Source: Faecalibacterium sp. (GTDB lineage Bacteria; Bacillota; Clostridia; Oscillospirales; Ruminococcaceae). Taken from it: a stretch of DNA of 16,381 nucleotides. The stretch covers positions 1 to 16,381 of the forward strand of contig JAHHRK010000029.1 of NCBI GenBank assembly GCA_020025795.1. The letters run 5' to 3'. The notes below the pieces were generated by a model. That model searched no databases and had not been told where the DNA came from. It worked only from the letters and a program-made list of their open reading frames with translations. The stretch's first letter is position 1. The number at the start of each line of letters is the position of its first letter. Shown here one piece after another: positions 15,881 through 16,381 of the stretch. The translations under genes and the position numbers were made by a program.

Positions 15881-16381
15881 ATGGCGAAATTGTATTTCCG
15901 CTACGGCGCAATGAACAGCGGCAAAAGCACCGCCCTGATGCAGGTTGCCCATAACTACGAAGAGCAGGGCATGCGTGTTTTGATCCTGAAGCCCCAGGTG
16001 GATACTAAGGGCGGCGACAAGTTGGTCAGCCGTCTGGGTGTGTCCCGCCAGGTGGATCTGGTGGTTCCCAAAGACATGAACGTTCTGGAGGCCGTCCGTG
16101 CGGATCTGGACAAAAACGGTACGCTGGCTTGTGTTCTGTGTGACGAGAGTCAGTTCTTTACCCCCGAGCAGGCCGAGCAGCTGTTCATGGTCACCGTGGA
16201 ATGGAACGTGCCGGTGATCTGCTATGGTCTGCGCACGGACTTCTCTCTGAAGGGCTTCCCCGGCTCTACCCGTTTGTTGGAGCTGGCCCATACCATTGAG
16301 GAAATGAAGACCATCTGTACCTGCGGCCGAAAGGCGACCTGCAACACCCGCATGGTCAACGGCGAGTTCGTCTTTGAGGGC
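15881..16381 (+). CDS. tdk: Thymidine kinase (type II), 3' end cut by window edge
   Basis: The first 167 codons of a thymidine kinase that phosphorylates thymidine to dTMP in pyrimidine salvage. Seen: the P-loop GAMNSGKS (9-16); CDESQFF (87-93), where family members usually read DEAQFF, with the catalytic E89; LRTDF (117-121); and the zinc-site cysteines in ICTCGRKATC (C146, C148, C154). AAGGAG (15868-15873) lies seven bases before the ATG. The reading frame is open to the last base, so the final part of the lasso and C-terminal zinc ligand is missing. It follows rex by 15 bases with no terminator, so it is likely read from the rex promoter. Together with deoB it points to nucleoside salvage. 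Confidence 0.96.
   Translation, partial: MAKLYFRYGAMNSGKSTALMQVAHNYEEQGMRVLILKPQVDTKGGDKLVSRLGVSRQVDLVVPKDMNVLEAVRADLDKNGTLACVLCDESQFFTPEQAEQLFMVTVEWNVPVICYGLRTDFSLKGFPGSTRLLELAHTIEEMKTICTCGRKATCNTRMVNGEFVFEG

Noticed and set aside
1..16381. Mobile element, CRISPR array, toxin-antitoxin, defence system or RNA gene.
   Set aside because: No transposase, integrase, direct-repeat array, tRNA-like fold, riboswitch-sized leader or defence gene was found on either strand by reading; the content is housekeeping.

Overview
The window reads as a housekeeping stretch of a Gram-positive Firmicutes chromosome, most likely an anaerobic Oscillospiraceae/Ruminococcaceae-type gut clostridium (Faecalibacterium/Gemmiger/Subdoligranulum-like). 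This is inferred from protein character, strong AAGGAG-type ribosome binding sites, a Rex repressor, a pyruvate kinase with the fused C-terminal phosphohistidine domain, a TepA-like ClpP homologue beside an FtsK/SpoIIIE translocase, and a base composition near half G+C. No species can be named from the sequence alone. I see no mobile element, CRISPR array, tRNA or rRNA, and no intergenic gap reaches 300 bases.

Layout, left to right. The window opens in the last 98 codons of htpG (+), closed by a terminator. A three-segment membrane protein of the XpaC type follows (+). A convergent unit, deoB then a YdcF/DUF218 membrane protein (both -), shares a two-way terminator with it. A 254-base divergent region carries the pyk promoter and a TTGT/ACAA 18-base palindrome that looks like a Rex operator. 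pyk and luxS form a + operon closed by a strong terminator. A DUF4097-type lipoprotein (+) with its own promoter converges on a small membrane protein (-) that probably starts at TTG. Next is a - strand operon read as ftsK/spoIIIE, ygiQ-type radical SAM, then a ComEC-like metallo-beta-lactamase. A TepA/ClpP-like protein (-) lies upstream of it and has its own terminator. At the right end rex and tdk (+, cut by the window edge) form an operon behind a TTGACA/TATACT promoter.

Themes. Central carbon and redox: pyruvate kinase and the NADH/NAD+ sensor Rex, possibly linked by the operator upstream of pyk. Nucleoside salvage: phosphopentomutase and thymidine kinase. Envelope and stress: HtpG, XpaC-like, YdcF, lipoprotein, small membrane protein and ClpP-like protease. 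Chromosome segregation: FtsK/SpoIIIE. LuxS links methyl-cycle recycling and AI-2 production to the pyk transcript. I found no convincing undescribed system. The best leads are the candidate Rex operator, the pyk-luxS operon and the lipoprotein with a nearly exact 19-residue repeat.
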